From Sandaracinaceae bacterium (lineage in GTDB: Bacteria > Myxococcota_A > Polyangia > Polyangiales > Sandaracinaceae): a DNA stretch of 64,000 nucleotides. Positions 1 to 8,214 of the stretch are shown piece by piece. The position numbers and the translations under genes are program-made. Within the stretch, counting starts at the first letter, position 1. Each line of letters opens with the position of its first letter. The stretch spans positions 186,001-250,000 of the forward strand of contig JAVJQK010000035.1 of the NCBI GenBank assembly GCA_040218145.1, given 5' to 3'. Below the pieces are notes generated by a model. That model searched no databases, had not been told where the DNA came from, and was given only the letters and a program-made list of their open reading frames with translations.

Positions 1-174
1 CTGCTGCCCGTACCCAGGGTGGCTGCCCTGTTGTGGGGGCTGCTGCCCGTACCCGGGCTGGCTCCCTTGCGGCGGGGCGTACCCCTGCTGGGGGAACGGT
101 TGGCCGCAGTTGTAGCAGGCGCCGGCGTTGGCCGGGTTCTGCGTCTGGCAGCGAGGGCAAGGTTTGGCGTTCAC
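1..174 (-). CDS. Zinc-ribbon protein with P/Q/G/Y-rich repeats (partial)
   Basis: Reading leftwards from a GTG at 172-174, an open frame of 58 codons runs off the left edge of the window. Its first 25 residues hold two Cys pairs, CPRC and CYNC, spaced like a rubredoxin-type zinc ribbon. After them the chain becomes a repeat of Gly-Tyr-Gly-Gln-Gln and Pro-Pro-Gln units, typical of a flexible linker. The direct repeats visible in the DNA at 1-60 are simply this coding repeat. In Myxococcota such N-terminal ribbons often precede a membrane or FHA-like domain, but the rest of this protein is outside the window, so function is unknown. The start is a best guess because no strong ribosome binding site is visible. 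Confidence 0.6.
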   Translation of the reverse strand, partial: MNAKPCPRCQTQNPANAGACYNCGQPFPQQGYAPPQGSQPGYGQQPPQQGSHPGYGQQ

Positions 175-274
175 GGCAGCGGGAGAATACCGAAATGCAG
201 CGCCGCGAAGGAAGACGTTTGGAGCGTCACCATTCGGTCGCGCGTGCCCGCCGGGTCGTGTAGCCTTCGTCGCC

Positions 275-892
275 ATGGGTGACGACGGCGGCAAGGGCAA
301 GGACCGCGAGAAGCGGAACACCTTCCGCGGCTACGGGCCGCCCAAGCCGCAGCCGCCCGAGGAGCTCGAGCCGGAGCAGGCTCGGTTCGAAGAGGAGAAA
401 GGCGCGCCGGTGGTGTCGACCCCCAAGCCCGAGCGGCAGATCGGTCGGCGCGGCCAGCCGGCCGTGGACATCGATCTGATCCACGAGCGCCGCACCGCGC
501 CGCTGCCCGACCACGAGTGGACCTTCGTCGAGATCTGGACGCGCAACACGATCTACGCGCTCGACTCGCGCCTCGTCTGCATCGCGGTGGTCGACCAGGC
601 CACGCGGCGCACCCACTCCGATCACGCCCTGGTCGGCGCGCGCCTGGTGGGCGGACAGCGACGGGACGGCGAGGCGATGGAGCTGAGCCACCCCTTCCCG
701 CGCCCCGGCTCGGAGGCGGTCTTCGAGCAGAGCAAGGGCCGCCAGGTCCGCTTCAGCCAGACCTCCACCGTGACCCGCGTCGTGCTGCGGCTGCGCGTCT
801 TGACGGTCGCGAGCGACAACATCCTCCCGACGTGGGAGGAGATCACGGGCCGCCACGAGGTGGCGAAGCTCATCTCGCCGACCGACGACTGA
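275..892 (+). CDS. Hypothetical protein, 205 aa
   Basis: I do not recognise a family. The ATG at 275 was chosen over upstream in-frame starts because the preceding translation is low-complexity Arg/Pro sequence. The first 75 residues are charged and probably disordered (Lys/Asp/Glu/Pro-rich). From about residue 80 onwards the sequence is compact, with alternating hydrophobic residues suggesting a beta-rich fold, and ends near a Thr-Trp-Glu-Glu segment. There is no signal peptide or membrane segment, so it is probably cytoplasmic. The next gene starts 41 bases downstream on the same strand and the two may be co-transcribed. Confidence 0.7.
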   Translation: MGDDGGKGKDREKRNTFRGYGPPKPQPPEELEPEQARFEEEKGAPVVSTPKPERQIGRRGQPAVDIDLIHERRTAPLPDHEWTFVEIWTRNTIYALDSRLVCIAVVDQATRRTHSDHALVGARLVGGQRRDGEAMELSHPFPRPGSEAVFEQSKGRQVRFSQTSTVTRVVLRLRVLTVASDNILPTWEEITGRHEVAKLISPTDD

Positions 893-933
893 CACCCGTC
901 TGACATCACCGCCGGGCGCGGTAGGCTGCGCGC

Positions 934-1557
934 GTGCCGTGGCTGCTGATGACCGCGCTCGTCTGCGGGCTCCTCTACGCTCACCACCGCGAGCGCCGCG
1001 CGTGGGTGTGGGTGCTCAAGCCCGCGGCCGCCCTCACCTTCCTCGGCGCCGCGCTCTTCTGGGGCGCCCTCTCGAGCGACTACGGGCGGGTGATCTTCGC
1101 GGGGCTCGTGCTCGCGGCCGGCGGCGACGTCCTGCTCATCCCGCGCGAGCGGCGGCTCGTCTTCCTCGCCGGGATCTTCTCGTTCCTGCTCGGGCACGTC
1201 GGCTACGCCATCGCGTTCGGGGTGCGCGGCGTCGACGCGCTCTGGGCTGGCGCCGCCTTCGCGGGGCTCGCGCTCCCGGCCGCGGCCGCCCTGCACTGGC
1301 TCTGGCCTCACGTGTCCCCGAAGATGAAGGGCCCCGTGGTGCTCTACGTGCTCGTGATCACGGTGATGGTCGCGCTCGCCGTGGGGGCGGTGCGAGAGGC
1401 CTTCGACTGGCGCATCCTCGCGGGCGCCGTCGGCTTCTACCTCTCGGACCTCGCGGTGGCGCGCGACCGTTTCGTGAAGCGCGCGATGCTCAACCGACTC
1501 TGGGGCACGCCCCTCTACTTCTTCTCGCAGCTCCTCCTCGCATGGTCTGCGACATGA
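934..1557 (+). CDS. YhhN/TMEM86-family membrane protein (lysoplasmalogenase-like)
   Basis: The 207-residue product is almost wholly hydrophobic with about seven or eight predicted membrane helices, matching YhhN/TMEM86 in length and pattern. Family hallmarks visible are a Gly-Asp pair in helix 3 (AAGGDVLL), a Gly-His in the FLLGHVGYA helix, and a C-terminal SDL...RF/LNRLWGTPLYF segment. Animal TMEM86B hydrolyses the vinyl-ether bond of lysoplasmalogens, and myxobacteria are among the few aerobic bacteria that make plasmalogens, so the activity is plausible but not shown. The start is GTG at 934. It is followed 24 bases later by the HD-domain gene. Confidence 0.8.
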   Translation: MPWLLMTALVCGLLYAHHRERRAWVWVLKPAAALTFLGAALFWGALSSDYGRVIFAGLVLAAGGDVLLIPRERRLVFLAGIFSFLLGHVGYAIAFGVRGVDALWAGAAFAGLALPAAAALHWLWPHVSPKMKGPVVLYVLVITVMVALAVGAVREAFDWRILAGAVGFYLSDLAVARDRFVKRAMLNRLWGTPLYFFSQLLLAWSAT

Positions 1558-1578
1558 GGTCTGTGACATGAGGTCCGT
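1551..1578 (+). repeat. 14-bp tandem duplication before the HD gene
   Basis: Two copies of gacatgaggtcygt lie head to tail (1551-1564, 1565-1578), differing at one base. The first contains the stop codon of the YhhN gene, and each copy carries an ATG and a GAGGT ribosome-binding-like core. The second GAGGT sits 8 bases before the ATG at 1582. Confidence 0.7.
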
Positions 1579-1581
1579 CGC

Positions 1582-2274
1582 ATGACTGACGACGCCCGCG
1601 CTCGCGCCCTCGAGGCCATCGACCAGGACCCCGTGCTCCGCGCGCTGCTCGAGCGCGTGCGCCCACTGCTCGCGGACGACGACCCGGGGCACGACCTCGA
1701 GCACTGCCTGCGGGTGGCGGGCTGGACGCTCCGCTGCGGCGCCGACCCGCGGGAGGGCGTCGCCGCCGCGCTCCTGCACGACGTGGTCAACCTCCCGAAG
1801 AACGATCCGCGCCGCAAGGAGGCCTCCGCGCTCAGCGCGACCAAGGCCCGCGAGCTCCTCGGGGCCCTCGATCTCGCGGCCGACGCCATCGAGCGCATCG
1901 CCGACGCGGTGGAGGACCACTCCTACAGCCGCGGCGCGACCCCACGCAGCCCCCTCGGCGAGGCGCTCCAGGACGCCGACCGGCTCGAGGCGGTGGGCGC
2001 GCTCGGGCTCTTCCGCACCGTCTCGACCGGCACCCGCATGGGCGCGCGCTACTTCGACTCGAGCGATCCCTGGGCGACGCACAGGCCGTACGACGACTTG
2101 CGGTTCACGGTGGACCACTTCTTCACCAAGCTGCTGCGCTTGCCCGCCACCTTCCACACCGACGTCGGCCGCCGCGAGGCCGAGCGGCGCGTCGCCTTCA
2201 TGCGCGTCTTCCTGGAGCAGCTCGGCGCGGAGCTCGGCCGCCCCTCGCCCGACGGCGCGCCGTCCGAGACGTGA
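1582..2274 (+). CDS. HD-domain phosphohydrolase
   Basis: The 230-residue product carries the metal-binding pattern of the HD superfamily: an early His in GHDLEH (about residues 36-41), the HD pair in LLHDVVN (about 66-72), a further His in EDHSYSR and an Asp in LQDADRLE. It resembles YedJ-type HD proteins, which are usually metal-dependent phosphohydrolases of unclear substrate. The ATG at 1582 has a GAGGT motif 8 bases upstream, inside a short tandem duplication. It is cytoplasmic and has no added domain. The stop codon lies 3 bases from the convergent metallo-beta-lactamase gene, and a small hairpin spans both stop codons. Confidence 0.8.
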   Translation: MTDDARARALEAIDQDPVLRALLERVRPLLADDDPGHDLEHCLRVAGWTLRCGADPREGVAAALLHDVVNLPKNDPRRKEASALSATKARELLGALDLAADAIERIADAVEDHSYSRGATPRSPLGEALQDADRLEAVGALGLFRTVSTGTRMGARYFDSSDPWATHRPYDDLRFTVDHFFTKLLRLPATFHTDVGRREAERRVAFMRVFLEQLGAELGRPSPDGAPSET

Positions 2275-2277
2275 GCC

Positions 2278-3681
2278 TCACACGCGGATCGCGTCGCGGA
2301 AGGCGGGGATGCGCACGTCGGGGAAGCCGCGCTCCTCGAGCGCCTCTTTGAGCGCCTTCTGCGGCTCGGGGTCGCCGTGCACGAGCGCCACGCGGCGGAG
2401 CGGGCCCGCGTCGCGCACGGCCTCGGCGAAGGCCACCAGCCCGTCCCGGTCGGCGTGGGCAGAGAAGCCGTTGAGGACCTTCACATCGCACCGCCGCTCT
2501 CGCTCCACGCCGAAGATGCGCACCCGCATCCGGCCCTCGACGAGACGCCGCCCGAGCGTGTGCTGCGCCTGCCAGCCGACGATCATCACGGTGTTGTCGG
2601 GCGAGCCGATGCCCGCCTTGAGGTGGTGCAGGATCCGGCCGCTCTCGCACATGCCGCTCGCGCTGATCACCACACACGGATCGCTCGAGGACGTGATGCG
2701 CTTGGACTCCTCGACCGACTGCACGTACGTCAGCCCCTCGAACTCGAACGGCGACTCGGCGCCGGCCAGCTCACGCCGCGCCTCGGCGTCGTAGCAGTCG
2801 GGGTGCGCCTTGAAGATGTCGGTCACCTTCACGGTCAGCGGTGAGTCGACGTAGACCGGCACCTCCGGCATGCGCCCTTCCCGCTTCAGGCGCTTGAGCG
2901 CGTAGATCACCTCCTGCGCGCGCTCGAGGGCGAAGGACGGAATGATCACCTTGCCCCCGCGGTCGAGCGTCTTGTTCAGCGTCTCGGCCAGCTCGTCGTC
3001 CATGCGCTCGATCGGGTCGTGCAGCCGATTGCCGTAGGTGCTCTCCGTGATGAGGAAGCTCGCGCCGCTCGGCACCTCGGGGTCACGCAGGATGGGCATG
3101 TGCGAGCGCCCCAGGTCGCCGGTGAAGACCACCCGTCGCTGCTCGCCCACGTCGTCGACGTCGAGCGCCACCACTGCGCTCCCGAGCACGTGCCCCGCGT
3201 CGAAGAAGGTCAGCTCCACGCCGGGCGCGATCTCGGTGCGCTGGTGATACGGCACGCCGACCATCTGTCCGAGCGTGCCGACGACGTCGTCGAGGTCGTA
3301 CAGAGGCTCGATGGGATCGCTGTCGAGCTGCTGCCGCTCGATCTTGCGGTTCAGGTAGGCGGCGTCGTGCGCCTGGATCATCGCCGAGTCCTCGAGCATC
3401 GCGGCGCAGAGGTCCCGGGTGGCGGGCGTGCAGTAGATCCGCCCGCGGAACCCGCTCTTGCGCAGCATCGGGAGCAGCCCGCAGTGGTCGATGTGCGCGT
3501 GGCTCAGGACGCACACGTCGACCTCGCGGGCGCGGAACGGCAGGCGCTCGTTCTTCTCGCGCGACTCGCCGCGGCGCCCCTGGAAGAGCCCGCACTCGAG
3601 CAGCACGTTCGCCTTCGGCGTCTTCACGAGGTGCATCGACCCCGTGACCGTCTCCGCCGCGCCCAGGAAGTGAATCTCCAT
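2278..3681 (-). CDS. Metallo-beta-lactamase / beta-CASP family RNA-processing exonuclease
   Basis: The 467-residue protein opens with the MBL fold and shows the HxHxDH motif (SHAHIDHC, about residues 60-67), a GHVLGS segment supplying another metal ligand, the beta-CASP region (ISASGMCESGRILHHL) and a C-terminal GFSAHADRDGL motif. This arrangement matches the COG1236/YSH1-like beta-CASP group related to CPSF-73, proteins that act as RNA endo/exonucleases. Bacterial members are usually soluble RNases of unproven substrate. The ATG at 3681 is preceded in frame by a stop, so the start is firm. An unusually perfect Shine-Dalgarno sequence lies 28 bases upstream in front of a 3-codon ORF (see regulatory entry). 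Confidence 0.92.
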   Translation of the reverse strand: MEIHFLGAAETVTGSMHLVKTPKANVLLECGLFQGRRGESREKNERLPFRAREVDVCVLSHAHIDHCGLLPMLRKSGFRGRIYCTPATRDLCAAMLEDSAMIQAHDAAYLNRKIERQQLDSDPIEPLYDLDDVVGTLGQMVGVPYHQRTEIAPGVELTFFDAGHVLGSAVVALDVDDVGEQRRVVFTGDLGRSHMPILRDPEVPSGASFLITESTYGNRLHDPIERMDDELAETLNKTLDRGGKVIIPSFALERAQEVIYALKRLKREGRMPEVPVYVDSPLTVKVTDIFKAHPDCYDAEARRELAGAESPFEFEGLTYVQSVEESKRITSSSDPCVVISASGMCESGRILHHLKAGIGSPDNTVMIVGWQAQHTLGRRLVEGRMRVRIFGVERERRCDVKVLNGFSAHADRDGLVAFAEAVRDAGPLRRVALVHGDPEPQKALKEALEERGFPDVRIPAFRDAIRV

Positions 3682-3690
3682 GGCCCTCAG

Positions 3691-3719
3691 CTACGCCCCC
3701 ATTCGAGGAGATCACCTCC
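3691..3719 (-). promoter_or_regulatory. Possible leader: extended Shine-Dalgarno plus 3-codon ORF
   Basis: On the minus strand GGAGGTGATC (3719-3710) is complementary over 10 bases to the typical 3' end of 16S rRNA. Seven bases later comes ATG GGG GCG TAG (3702-3691), and nine bases after that stop is the ATG of the beta-CASP gene. The strong ribosome site is too far (28 bases) to serve the main ATG directly, so re-initiation or attenuation through the minimal ORF is possible. The match may also be chance. Confidence 0.3.
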
Positions 3720-3725
3720 GCGGTG

Positions 3726-5432
3726 TCAGGGGCAGCTGGGACAGAACTCCTCGATGTAGCCCGGAGTGCCGAAGGCCAGGCTCATGGCCCCCGTCAGCCC
3801 GGGCGCGGTGATGCTCGTGGTGCCGGTCAGCGTCTCATCGTAGGTGCCGTCCCGGTCCACATCGACCTCGAGCAGCACGGTCGTGCCCGTGACGCTCGCC
3901 CGGATGATCGGGTTCGTCCCGAGGGAGACCCCGGTGCCGGGGCCCGCCAGGTGCGTCAGTCCGGGGCGGTACTCGTAGATCCACATCGAGTTGAACGTGC
4001 CGGAGCTCGAGTTGTCCTGGATCAACGCGACCACGTAGCGGTCGGCCGCCGCCCAGCGGAGCACGATGCCGAGCGAGCGAAGCGAGGTCCCGCTCCCGTA
4101 GCTCGTGTCCATCGTCGCGCAGCCGTCCGCCTGCACGGTGCCGTCCATCGTGACGTGGTTCGCGTACGCCGGGCCGGACGCATTGCTGTAGAGGCGCTCG
4201 GTGTCGATGAGGAAGTCGCCGGTGCGCTCGGTCCATCCAGGCACGGTCGTGCCGTCCGGCGCCACGAACCCGTCGCAGGTCGAGGCGAGCGGCGTACAGG
4301 TCGCCGCGACGCACGCCTCGCGCGGCCCGCACGCGGCGCCACACGCGCCGCAGTGAGACGGGTCGTGGTCGACGTCGACACACTCGGCGCCGCACATCGT
4401 CGTGCCTCCCAGGCACGTCAGGCCGCACGTGCCCATCGAGCAGACCTCACCCGAAGCGCACGCCACCCCGCACCCGCCGCAGTTCGCAGCGTCGTTCGCC
4501 GTGTCCACGCAGCTCGACCCACAGAGCATCGAGCCTCCGGCGCAGCGCACTCCGCAGCTGCCCGACACGCACGACTCTCCGGCCGCGCACGTCACGCCGC
4601 ACCCGCCGCAGTTCGTGGCGTCGTTCACGGTGTCCACGCAGCTCGATCCGCAGAGCGTGGCGCCGCCCAGGCACGTCACCCCGCACGTCCCCATCGAGCA
4701 CACCTCGCCCGACGCGCACGCCGTCCCGCACCCGCCGCAGTTCGCCGGATCGTTCGCCGTGTCCACGCAGCTCGATCCGCAGAGCGTCGCGCCTCCCAGG
4801 CACGTCACCCCGCACATCCCGAGCGAGCACACCTCGCCCGACGCGCACGTCGTCCCGCAACCGCCGCAGTTCGCCGGGTCGTTCGCCGTGTCCACGCAGC
4901 TCGCGTCGCACAGCGTGGCGCCGCCGAGGCACGTCACTCCGCACGTGCCCATCGAGCAGACCTCGCCCGACGCGCACGCCACCCCGCACCCGCCGCAGTT
5001 CGCCGGGTCGTTCGCCGTGTCCACGCAGCTCGCGTCGCACAGCGTCGCGCCCCCGAGGCACGTCACCCCGCACGTGCCCATCGAGCAGACCTCGCCCGAC
5101 GCGCACGTCGTCCCACAGCCGCCGCAGTTCGCAGGGTCGTTCGCCGTGTCCACGCAGGCGCCCTCACAGTCCGTCGTGCCGGGCCCACAGCTGACCTCGC
5201 AGCTCCCCCCCGCGCACACCTCTCCGGCGCCGCAAGCCGTCGCGCAGCTCCCGCAGTTCGCCGGGTCACTCTGCAGGTCGACGCAGTCCGCGCCGCAGAC
5301 GGCTTCGGATGGCGCGCAGCCGGGGCCCCCATCGAGAACCCCCGCGTCGGCCTCGGGCGATTCGCCACCGCAACCTACGCAGAGGGCGCCGCCGAGGGCC
5401 AGAGATACGAGAGTTTTCCAGGGATAGCGCAT
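3726..5432 (-). CDS. Lipoprotein with eight Cys-rich repeats and a C-terminal beta domain
   Basis: The 568-residue product begins with a short signal sequence and a Cys at about residue 21 (LCVGC), consistent with a lipoprotein, followed by an acidic spacer. Residues 39-378 are eight tandem repeats of about 43 residues, each with eight or nine Cys and a core like DTANDPANCGGCG. Residues 379-568 form a Cys-poor region with a pattern like a LamG/concanavalin-type beta-sandwich (GWTERTGDFLID, LGIVLRWAAADRYV, VDVDRDGTYD). Such repeat proteins are common in myxobacteria and are sometimes mislabelled tryptophan synthase alpha chain. A surface-exposed, disulfide-rich role in adhesion or structure is likely but inferred. 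Confidence 0.85.
   Translation of the reverse strand: MRYPWKTLVSLALGGALCVGCGGESPEADAGVLDGGPGCAPSEAVCGADCVDLQSDPANCGSCATACGAGEVCAGGSCEVSCGPGTTDCEGACVDTANDPANCGGCGTTCASGEVCSMGTCGVTCLGGATLCDASCVDTANDPANCGGCGVACASGEVCSMGTCGVTCLGGATLCDASCVDTANDPANCGGCGTTCASGEVCSLGMCGVTCLGGATLCGSSCVDTANDPANCGGCGTACASGEVCSMGTCGVTCLGGATLCGSSCVDTVNDATNCGGCGVTCAAGESCVSGSCGVRCAGGSMLCGSSCVDTANDAANCGGCGVACASGEVCSMGTCGLTCLGGTTMCGAECVDVDHDPSHCGACGAACGPREACVAATCTPLASTCDGFVAPDGTTVPGWTERTGDFLIDTERLYSNASGPAYANHVTMDGTVQADGCATMDTSYGSGTSLRSLGIVLRWAAADRYVVALIQDNSSSGTFNSMWIYEYRPGLTHLAGPGTGVSLGTNPIIRASVTGTTVLLEVDVDRDGTYDETLTGTTSITAPGLTGAMSLAFGTPGYIEEFCPSCP
4299..5318 (-). repeat. Eight tandem 43-codon repeats inside the lipoprotein gene
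   Basis: Seven units of 129 bp and one shorter first unit (39 codons) follow one another without spacers. The central units are nearly identical at protein level (CGVTCLGGATLC...), and their DNA is also very similar, which suggests recent duplication or gene conversion. The outer units are more divergent. Confidence 0.9.
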
Positions 5433-5491
5433 CCAGCGTGACTATCAGCTGGGTGCTCGGTGCCGCAACGTCCACAGTCGAGGAGTCCCCG

Positions 5492-7081
5492 TCAGTCCAG
5501 ACCCACGCGCGCGGTGAACGGGCCCTGGAAGTGGCCGCCCACGTCGATCGCCGCGACGACCGACCTCCACGCGGTGAGCTCGGGGTACATCGAGGTGACG
5601 TCCGCGGGCGTCAATACATCGTTCTCGAGCCCCCAGTGGACCCGCGCCGAGGTGGCGTCGATGACCGCGCGCTCGTACTGCCCGAGGAGGGTCCAGCCGT
5701 CGGTGGTGCCGTTGAGCGTGTCGCACTCGATCATGCACGTCGGGCGACCGACCTGGGGTGAGAGGTAGGCCTCGGCGGGAGCGACGAAGCGGAGCGCGAT
5801 GGGCGCGGTCTGCCAGAGCCCCTTCTCGCGGCCCGCCGCCGCCTGCGCGAAGATCGTCTCCACCGCGGTGACGATCTCGTCCATCGGCAACGCCACCTCG
5901 AGACCGTACGCGCTCAGGTCGTTGGGCGCGCCGAGGTTCAGCACCTCGTAGCTGACGTCGACGTAGTCCGAGTCCTCGAGCGACTTCATCGCGTTCGTCG
6001 TGAGGGCCGGGATCAGGCACGAGAACAGGTTCAAGAAGTCCACGAGCACCGTCTCGATGCCGGGGATGGCCGAGAGGATCGCGGTCAGGTAGTTGCGGTG
6101 GCCCGTGCCGCCGCCGGGCGGCAGCTCGGTGATGTCCCGCGTCACGAGGATCGCGAAGTGGTCGCCGCCCGACTCGGGGTACGGGTTGAGGTCGATCTCC
6201 ACGTGGCGGTGCTGGGTGAGGAGCTTCGGGATGCCCTGCGCGTCGACGTCCTGGAGCTTCGCCTTCATCTCGCTCCAGGTGGTCGCGACCCGCGTCTCCA
6301 CGAGATCGTACGCCGGCATGACCTCGAGGTAGACGCTGTGCACCAGCCCCGCGCAGCCCATCGCGCAGGTGACGGTGCGGAACCAGGCGTCGTCCTGGTG
6401 CAGGGCCACCGTGGGGTGCGCGGCCGCGAACTTCGCCGGATCGGTGATGCCGTCCGCGGGCTCGACCCGGTGCACGGAGCCGTCGCCCGCCACGAGGTCC
6501 AGCGAGCGGACCATGCTGGGGAACGCGCCGAGCGTGACGCCGGAGCCGTGGGTGCTGGTGGACATCGCGCCCGCGAAGCTCTGCCCGTCGTCGCCGCCCA
6601 TGTTGATGAGCGCGAGCCCCGCGTCGGCGAGCGCCTGGTTGAGCGCCTCGATCGTGATGCCGCCCTCGAACCGGAAGAGGTCCGTCGGCGGGCTCTTCAG
6701 CACGGACGGCTCCAGGTCGAGCACCCGGTTCATGCCCGCCGTGGTGATCATGTGACCGGGCGCGAGCGTGATGTCGGAGAAGCTGTAGCCCGAGCCGACC
6801 GCGCGGACCTGCTCGCCGTCTGCGGCCTGGGTCACGGCGTCGACGAGATCCTGGAGCGAGGTGGCCGCGGTGAGCGACGACGGGCTCTCCGCCTGGTTGC
6901 CCGTGATGTTGCGCCACGTCGGTGGGATCACGATGTCGGGCGCGGCGGCCGCCCGCTCCCGCGCGACGTGCTCGCGCACCGCGCGCCCGAACCCCTCCGG
7001 GTCGTCCTCGAGCCACTGCATCGCGCGCCCCACCAGCGCGTCGGTCGCGTCACGCCGGAGCGCGTCCAAGAGTCCTTCCAT
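5492..7081 (-). CDS. VAO/PCMH-family FAD-dependent oxidase
   Basis: The 529-residue protein has an N-terminal FAD-binding PCMH-type domain: GSGYSFSD (about residues 96-103) for the pyrophosphate loop, then GGITIEALNQAL and STSTHGSG, a hallmark also seen in L-gulonolactone, aldonolactone and alditol oxidases. The C-terminal half corresponds to the substrate/cap region and ends in a Val-His-Trp-Gly segment resembling the family's C-terminal HWG/HWA motif. The likely reaction is flavin-dependent oxidation of a sugar, polyol or lactone, with substrate unknown. About 55 extra residues precede the FAD domain and contain no obvious signal. It lies 76 bases downstream of the epimerase start-side neighbour on the same strand, so the two may form an operon. 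Confidence 0.82.
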   Translation of the reverse strand: MEGLLDALRRDATDALVGRAMQWLEDDPEGFGRAVREHVARERAAAAPDIVIPPTWRNITGNQAESPSSLTAATSLQDLVDAVTQAADGEQVRAVGSGYSFSDITLAPGHMITTAGMNRVLDLEPSVLKSPPTDLFRFEGGITIEALNQALADAGLALINMGGDDGQSFAGAMSTSTHGSGVTLGAFPSMVRSLDLVAGDGSVHRVEPADGITDPAKFAAAHPTVALHQDDAWFRTVTCAMGCAGLVHSVYLEVMPAYDLVETRVATTWSEMKAKLQDVDAQGIPKLLTQHRHVEIDLNPYPESGGDHFAILVTRDITELPPGGGTGHRNYLTAILSAIPGIETVLVDFLNLFSCLIPALTTNAMKSLEDSDYVDVSYEVLNLGAPNDLSAYGLEVALPMDEIVTAVETIFAQAAAGREKGLWQTAPIALRFVAPAEAYLSPQVGRPTCMIECDTLNGTTDGWTLLGQYERAVIDATSARVHWGLENDVLTPADVTSMYPELTAWRSVVAAIDVGGHFQGPFTARVGLD

Positions 7082-7157
7082 CCCTCACCTCCCGCGGCGA
7101 GGATGCCGGATCGACGAGCGGGGTGAAAGCGATCAAAGGGTCCAGTCGGGCCCGAGA

Positions 7158-8120
7158 TCAGACGCTCGCGCGCAGGCCGTCGGCGAGGGCCACCGTGGGG
7201 CGCCAGTCGAGCTGCTCGCGCGCCCGCGCGTTGGAGTAGACCCCCGGGCGGAGCAGGTAGCGGAGCGCGTCCACGCGCGCGGGGGGCTCCCGGCCCAGCG
7301 CGTCCGCGGCCGCCTCGAGGGTCGCGAAGAGCGGGCGCAGCGCGGCGAGCGGCGCGGTGCGAGGGCGCGGCAGCCCGGCCGCCTCCGCGAGCGCGCCGAA
7401 GTACGCGGCGCACGTCGTCCGGACCCCGTCGCAGACGTTGATCGGCCCCCCGACCACGTCGCGCGCCACCGCGTCGAGGATGGCCCGCGCCAGGTCGTCC
7501 ACGTGCACGTGGTTGAGGACGCCGCGCCCCCCGTCGGGGAGGATCATCAGGCCCCGCCGCATCAAGCCGAGCGGCCGGTCGACCCAGGGCACGGAGCCTC
7601 TCCCGTACACGTCGCCGGGGCGGATGATCGTCACGCCCATCGCGCCGTGCGAGGCCATCGCGGCGCCCTCGCTCCGGAGCTTGGTCACGACGTAGGGGTT
7701 GGTCTCCCGGGTCGGGAAAGGGCCGTCCTCGGTCACCCCGTCGGGGAAGTCGAAGCCGTAGACCATCACGGACGAGAGGTGCACGAGGCGCTCGACGCCC
7801 GCAGCCTGCGCCGCCTCCGCGATCGCGCGCGTCCCGCCGACGTTCACCCGCTCGAAGAGCGCCATCGGGCCGGCCTCTTTGACCACGGCGGCGGTGTGCA
7901 CCACGACGTCCGCCCCCTGCGCCAGCCAGGCCGCCGCGGCCGGATCGGTCACGTCCCCGCCCCGCGCCTCCACGCCGTCCGCCTCCGCGCGCCGGAGGGC
8001 CGCTTCGTCGAGGTCGATCCCCTTGACCCGGGCCCCGCGTCGCCGCGCGAGAGCGCTGACCCGCCGGCCGATGAACCCTCCGGCGCCGCTGATCGCCACG
8101 ACCCGGTCCGCGATCTCCAC
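7158..8120 (-). CDS. NAD(P)-dependent epimerase/dehydratase (extended SDR)
   Basis: The 320-residue product begins with the Rossmann signature SGAGGFIGRR and has the catalytic YxxxK in NPYVVTK, preceded by a Ser in VHLSSVM. These features place it in the extended short-chain dehydrogenase group that acts on nucleotide sugars, steroids or similar substrates. The HVHVDDLARAI segment is also typical. The start is a GTG at 8120. The gene is divergent from the BtuF-like gene with a 94-base space between them. Substrate cannot be told from sequence. Confidence 0.87.
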   Translation of the reverse strand: MEIADRVVAISGAGGFIGRRVSALARRRGARVKGIDLDEAALRRAEADGVEARGGDVTDPAAAAWLAQGADVVVHTAAVVKEAGPMALFERVNVGGTRAIAEAAQAAGVERLVHLSSVMVYGFDFPDGVTEDGPFPTRETNPYVVTKLRSEGAAMASHGAMGVTIIRPGDVYGRGSVPWVDRPLGLMRRGLMILPDGGRGVLNHVHVDDLARAILDAVARDVVGGPINVCDGVRTTCAAYFGALAEAAGLPRPRTAPLAALRPLFATLEAAADALGREPPARVDALRYLLRPGVYSNARAREQLDWRPTVALADGLRASV

Positions 8121-8214
8121 CCACCGAGGCTAGCAGCCCTGCGTTGGCCCCGGCGGAGCGCGACGCGGTTCGTTCGAGCGCGCGGGGAGACGGCGCGAGG
8201 GGTATGTTGCCTCC

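Noticed and set aside
1-60. Noncoding direct repeats at the left edge
   Set aside because: They fall in frame within the zinc-ribbon gene and encode Gly-Tyr-Gln-Pro repeats.
622-2157. Long minus-strand open frame of about 511 codons
   Set aside because: It lies opposite the YhhN and HD genes and encodes Arg/Glu/Ala/His-rich sequence without motifs. GC-rich DNA gives long antisense frames of this kind throughout the window.
4299-5318. Regularly spaced repeats resembling a CRISPR array
   Set aside because: The units are contiguous, 129 bp long, in frame and have no unique spacers. They encode protein repeats.
3726-5432. Tryptophan synthase or EGF-type protein
   Set aside because: The Cys-rich units may attract such labels in automatic annotation, but there are no catalytic residues of tryptophan synthase and the Cys spacing does not match EGF.
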